A DNA stretch of 8,005 nt from an uncultured Actinomyces sp. GTDB lineage: Bacteria; Actinomycetota; Actinomycetes; Actinomycetales; Actinomycetaceae. The translations under genes were made by a program, and so were the position numbers. Below the pieces are notes generated by a model that saw nothing but the letters and a program-made list of their open reading frames with translations, searched no databases and was not told the origin of the DNA. The stretch covers positions 1 to 8,005 of the forward strand of contig CACYEE010000040.1 in the NCBI GenBank assembly GCA_902773415.1, read 5' to 3'. Below, one piece after another: positions 6,110-8,005 of this stretch (positions are counted from its first letter, which is position 1; each line of letters starts with the position of its first letter).

Positions 6110-6193
6110 AGCCGGGGCCGATGGCGCTGCTCACATGACCTGCGTGTTTGCGCTCACGTTTCTGTCGTGGTTGTGCTTGTCGACATGGCTGGT

Positions 6194-6227
6194 GTGAAAT
6201 TGCACCGTGTAAAAATGCATATGGTGC
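6194..6227 (+). promoter_or_regulatory. AT-rich segment with a dyad upstream of the XRE gene
   Basis: The only clearly AT-rich patch in the neighbourhood (gtgaaattgcacc...gtaaaaatgcatatggtgc) lies about 45-80 bases before the ATG at 6272. It contains the inverted repeat gcacc (6202-6206) and ggtgc (6223-6227). That suits a promoter with an autoregulatory operator. No well-spaced -35/-10 pair was found, so this is suggestive only. The rest of 6110-6193 shows nothing I can support. Confidence 0.3.
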
Positions 6228-6271
6228 GGCCGGGAGGTTCGCCACGCGAAAGAGGTCGACGAAAGGCGCGA

Positions 6272-6785
6272 ATGAACGAGAACGATGCGGGTTTCCGGCG
6301 TCCCCGCGCGCGGGTCTCGTGGCCTTGTGCGACGTCCGTCTGCTCAACGTGCGCAACGAATACTCCTTCAGCCAGGAGACGATGGCCCACGCCCTCGGAA
6401 TCTCGAAAAAGACCCTCGTCGACATCGAAAAGGGGCGTCGTTCGCTTGGCTGGTCGGGCGCGCTCGCCCTCGTCGCCCTCTTTCCCGAAAGCCGCGGCCT
6501 TGCGCGCGCCCTTCCCGGCGTCGAGCCTCTTGAGCTTGCGCGCGCCCTCATGCACGACGGGCGCGAAGGAACCGGCCGCGTCACTCGCGGCGGAGGCTGG
6601 TGGACGCGCATCGAAAGCAACGAGTGGTGTTCGGCGGAACGGAACGTCGTGTCCCGGCACTACCGTCTCGTCGAGCCGGCCGCCGCCGCCTCGCCTCGTC
6701 CCTCTCCTACGAGGAAATCCATGACGCCTTCCTTGAGAACGCCGCTCGCCATGCGACAGCAAACACGACAGCAAAGGAACAGTGA
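6272..6785 (+). pseudogene. XRE-type helix-turn-helix regulator with two apparent -1 frameshifts
   Basis: Coding signal runs through three frames. From the ATG at 6272 (Shine-Dalgarno GAAAGG at 6261-6266, five bases away) the frame reads MNENDAGFRRP. Near 6305-6315 the signal moves to the frame containing LVALCDVRLLNVRNEYSFSQETMAHALGISKKTLVDIEKGRRSLGW, a clear XRE helix-turn-helix with the typical SQ-x4-LGIS-x4-DIEKGRRS pattern. A WW-containing C-terminal part follows, to HYRLVE. Near 6672-6690 it moves again to a frame reading RRRLASSLSYEEIHDAFLENAARH and the stop TGA at 6783-6785. Each shift behaves as one missing base, and third-position G/C follows the switching frames. Restoring both gives a 171-residue protein. 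The gene is either decayed, mis-sequenced in GC runs, or dependent on frameshifting. It probably bound DNA and regulated itself and the coupled ORF downstream. Confidence 0.65.
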
Positions 6786-7588
6786 TGGGAAGCCAGGCTT
6801 TTCCGGGGATTCTGACTTGCGCGGCCGCAGTCGCCGCCGCGTATCTTCTCCGGTGCGTTCGCGACGAAGGGCGCGATACCCGCCGCCGCGTTGACGGTCT
6901 TCGTCAGGGACTTGCGGGGCTGCGCTGCAAGGTCGACGCGCTCCAGGCGCACGTTGCCGGCCCGCCCGCCGTTGCGGGGCCGGCGTTTTCCGGGGCGACG
7001 GCGGGCATGGCTCGGACGGGTGCGGCGGCGGAGGCGGGCGGTTGGGGGCGGGAATCGGAACAACGCGCCGATTCCCGCCCCAACCGGATTCGGGAATCCT
7101 TCCGGGACGGGCCCAAAGGGGATCGGACACTGCCGTGGCGCGCCTCCGGCATCGCGGGCCGCCGGGCCTTGAGCGCAGCCAGGAAGGTTCGCGGACATGC
7201 TCTGCTGGCGTTCACGTGCGGCCTCGGTTCCGCGCACCTCGATTGTCTCCCGATAGGCGCCGTCAATGCCGTCAAGGCTTTCGATTCTTTGAATCCCCCC
7301 GTTGCCCCGATACGTGCCGGGCTCCCGTGTCGCAAACGCAGAAACGCCGGAAGGCGACAGCGGTCCTGCCGTGGTCGAGGAAACGCCCGCACGGGCGGGC
7401 AATGCGCCGGGCATTGTAGCGGAAGTGCCCGGCGTGCCTGCCTTTCGGCGCGTGCGGTTGCATCGCCAGCCCATGCACCGCAACGGCACCCCGAAAGTGC
7501 CCCTTGGAACGTGACGGAACGCAACCTGCATCGGCGTCTCGGCACGGATGGCAAGAAGACGGGCCAAGCGTCGAAAAGCATTGCTTAA
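6785..7588 (+). CDS. Small membrane-anchored coiled-coil protein; 3' extent uncertain
   Basis: The ATG at 6785 overlaps the regulator's stop codon as TGATG, and AAAGGA (6773-6778) lies six bases upstream, so the start is well supported and translation is probably coupled. Residues 6-22 (FPGILTCAAAVAAAYLL) form a plausible membrane segment. A charged stretch follows, then a short coiled coil: V36, L39, L43, L46, V50, L53 and V57 keep strict 3-4 heptad spacing. The frame stays open to TAA at 7586-7588 (267 residues). After about residue 80 the composition stops looking like protein: codons rare in the neighbouring genes (AGG, AGA, ATA) appear and long hairpins cross the frame. The true product may be a short protein of 70-90 residues whose stop was lost by a frameshift. 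I do not recognise the family. Confidence 0.4.
   Translation: MGSQAFPGILTCAAAVAAAYLLRCVRDEGRDTRRRVDGLRQGLAGLRCKVDALQAHVAGPPAVAGPAFSGATAGMARTGAAAEAGGWGRESEQRADSRPNRIRESFRDGPKGDRTLPWRASGIAGRRALSAARKVRGHALLAFTCGLGSAHLDCLPIGAVNAVKAFDSLNPPVAPIRAGLPCRKRRNAGRRQRSCRGRGNARTGGQCAGHCSGSARRACLSARAVASPAHAPQRHPESAPWNVTERNLHRRLGTDGKKTGQASKSIA
6956..6989 (+). terminator. Possible terminator hairpin within or after the membrane ORF
   Basis: GCCGGCCC (6956-6963) pairs perfectly with GGGCCGGC (6977-6984) across a 13-base loop and is followed by GTTTT (6985-6989). It lies where the coding signature of the membrane ORF begins to fade, which suggests that the original gene ended nearby. The U-run is short, so terminator function is uncertain. 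Confidence 0.3.
7040..7085. repeat. Long imperfect inverted repeat
   Basis: ggttgggggcgggaatcgg (7040-7058) and ccgattcccgccccaacc (7068-7085) form an 18-bp stem with one bulged base and a nine-base loop. A further small dyad, ggattc/gaatcc, follows at 7086-7099. No T-run lies on either side, so it is not an intrinsic terminator. It may be a structured RNA segment, a mobile palindrome or a protein-binding site. Confidence 0.7.
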
Positions 7589-7723
7589 GATTGGACTTTC
7601 CGTTGGCATGGCAATGGGAAGCCGGTGTCGTTGAAATCCGGGAGCCCAATGCGGCAGGTTCCTTGACAAGGGTCGGGTTGCATACTGCGGACGAGAAAAC
7701 ACGGCAACCGTGCCATTGCAACG
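7100..7723. other. Hairpin-rich stretch without a convincing gene
   Basis: Frames stay open on both strands because of the GC content, but none shows domain-like sequence, a ribosome binding site or consistent codon bias. Structures seen are the dyad cgcccg/cgggcg around 7384-7398, the perfect 8-bp stem gccgggca/tgcccggc (7406-7413 with 7426-7433), and an imperfect 10-bp stem tgcggttgcat/atgcaccgca around 7451-7481. The stretch could be decayed coding DNA, an untranslated tail of the regulator/membrane module or an unrecognised RNA. I saw no SRP RNA or tmRNA signature. Confidence 0.5.
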
Positions 7724-7754
7724 AAAAGCCCCCGCACCTTCCGGTACGGGGACT
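7724..7754 (-). terminator. Intrinsic terminator of tRNA-Ser(GCT)
   Basis: On the minus strand agtccccgtacc and ggtgcgggggct form a 12-bp stem (two G-T pairs) capped by a GGAA tetraloop and followed directly by TTTT. It begins eight bases after the tRNA 3' end. Confidence 0.93.
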
Positions 7755-7761
7755 GCTTCGG

Positions 7762-7850
7762 CGGAGACAGAGGGATTTGAACCCTCGATAGAGGCAACCC
7801 CCTATACTTCCTTAGCAGGGAAGCGCATTCGACCACTCTGCCATGTCTCC
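7762..7850 (-). tRNA. tRNA-Ser (anticodon GCT)
   Basis: An 89-base class II tRNA on the minus strand. The acceptor stem is GGAGACA/TGTCTCC. The anticodon stem CTTCC/GGAAG holds the loop CTGCTAA with anticodon GCT, reading AGC and AGU. It has the long variable arm typical of serine tRNAs and the T loop GTTCAAATC. The discriminator is G, the usual serine identity base, and CCA is not encoded. It lies 69 bases after tRNA-Ser(TGA) and appears to have its own promoter. Confidence 0.97.
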
Positions 7851-7860
7851 GGACCTGCCC

Positions 7861-7889
7861 AGAATACCGCCAAAACGCTCGCAACACAA
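7861..7889 (-). promoter_or_regulatory. Promoter of tRNA-Ser(GCT)
   Basis: On the minus strand TTGTGT (7884-7889) and TATTCT (7861-7866) are spaced exactly 17 bases apart. TATTCT matches the -10 consensus at four of six positions. The start would lie about four bases before the tRNA. A weak stem (GCGGT/ACCGC) with TTTT after tRNA-Ser(TGA) overlaps the upstream edge and could end that transcript. Confidence 0.55.
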
Positions 7890-7919
7890 AACCTGCGGTG
7901 CGCCGGCGTTTCCCAACCG

Positions 7920-8004
7920 CGGAGGGTAAGGGATTCGAACCCTTGGTACGTTGCCGCACAACGGTTTTCAAGACCGTCTCCTTCGACCGCTCGGACAACC
8001 CTCC
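7920..8004 (-). tRNA. tRNA-Ser (anticodon TGA)
   Basis: An 85-base class II tRNA on the minus strand, complete but touching the window edge. The acceptor stem is GGAGGGT/ACCCTCC. The anticodon stem ACGGT/ACCGT holds the loop CTTGAAA with anticodon TGA, reading UCA and other UCN codons. It has a long variable arm and the T loop GTTCGAATC. The discriminator is G and no CCA is encoded. Its promoter lies beyond base 8005. Confidence 0.96.
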
Positions 8005-8005
8005 A

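Noticed and set aside
5757..6197. Plus-strand frame reading EGTRTPNLLIRSQMLYPLSYGR
   Set aside because: This is the well-known spurious translation of the antisense strand of a tRNA gene, here tRNA-Arg(ACG).
7663..7686. Perfect TTGACA followed by catact as a plus-strand promoter
   Set aside because: The spacing to any TANNNT-like -10 box is 12-14 bases, too short, and no gene follows on the plus strand.
6707..7702. 331-codon minus-strand frame between the tRNAs
   Set aside because: Part looks weakly protein-like, but it runs through several hairpins, has no ribosome binding site and is antisense to the better-supported membrane ORF.
7504..7998. Frames reading RRQRDLNPR (plus) and SERSKETVLKTVVRQRTKGSNPLPS (minus)
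   Set aside because: Both are translations of the two serine tRNA genes, not proteins.
1..8005. CRISPR array, att-site duplication, integrase or transposase
   Set aside because: No regularly spaced repeats, no second copy of a tRNA 3' end and no recombinase motif were found on either strand.

Overview
The window looks like chromosomal DNA from a high-GC actinobacterium. By eye it is strongly G/C-biased at third codon positions. It carries an actinobacterial-type ClpB preceded by a HAIR-like HspR operator, and tRNA genes without an encoded CCA. A member of the Actinomycetales is my best guess, but this is an inference without a database search.

Layout. (1) 1-2017, plus strand: an apparently leaderless gene for a double-domain GNAT acetyltransferase overlaps a gene for a single-domain paralogue. 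The second gene runs into a palindromic repeat that supplies its last codons and stop. What looks like the 3' end of a third paralogue follows. (2) 2042-2830, minus strand: an MdaB-like NAD(P)H:quinone oxidoreductase, convergent with the GNAT pair across a 20-bp bidirectional terminator, with a structured leader. (3) 2858-5686, plus strand: a second copy of the palindromic repeat, a HAIR-like operator and clpB, the disaggregase that works with DnaK. (4) 5687-5983: a palindrome-rich intergenic stretch with a third, diverged copy of the repeat. (5) 5984-8004: tRNA-Arg(ACG), tRNA-Ser(GCT) and tRNA-Ser(TGA), all minus strand. Between Arg and Ser(GCT) lies about 1.7 kb of accessory-looking DNA on the plus strand: an XRE-type regulator gene broken by two apparent -1 frameshifts, coupled through TGATG to a small membrane/coiled-coil ORF, then about 700 bp of hairpin-rich DNA without a convincing gene.

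Two genes have stress-related roles (MdaB, quinone/redox; ClpB, protein aggregation), but they are divergent and separately regulated. The main theme outside the genes is mobile palindromic DNA. A family of about 31-35 bp hairpins, one pair identical and one copy diverged with a paired compensatory change, sits at gene ends, between divergent promoters and against a tRNA terminator. No transposase, integrase, CRISPR array or defence system is visible, and nothing here is clearly a new multi-gene system. The best candidates for follow-up are the palindrome family and the regulator/membrane-protein pair in the tRNA locus.
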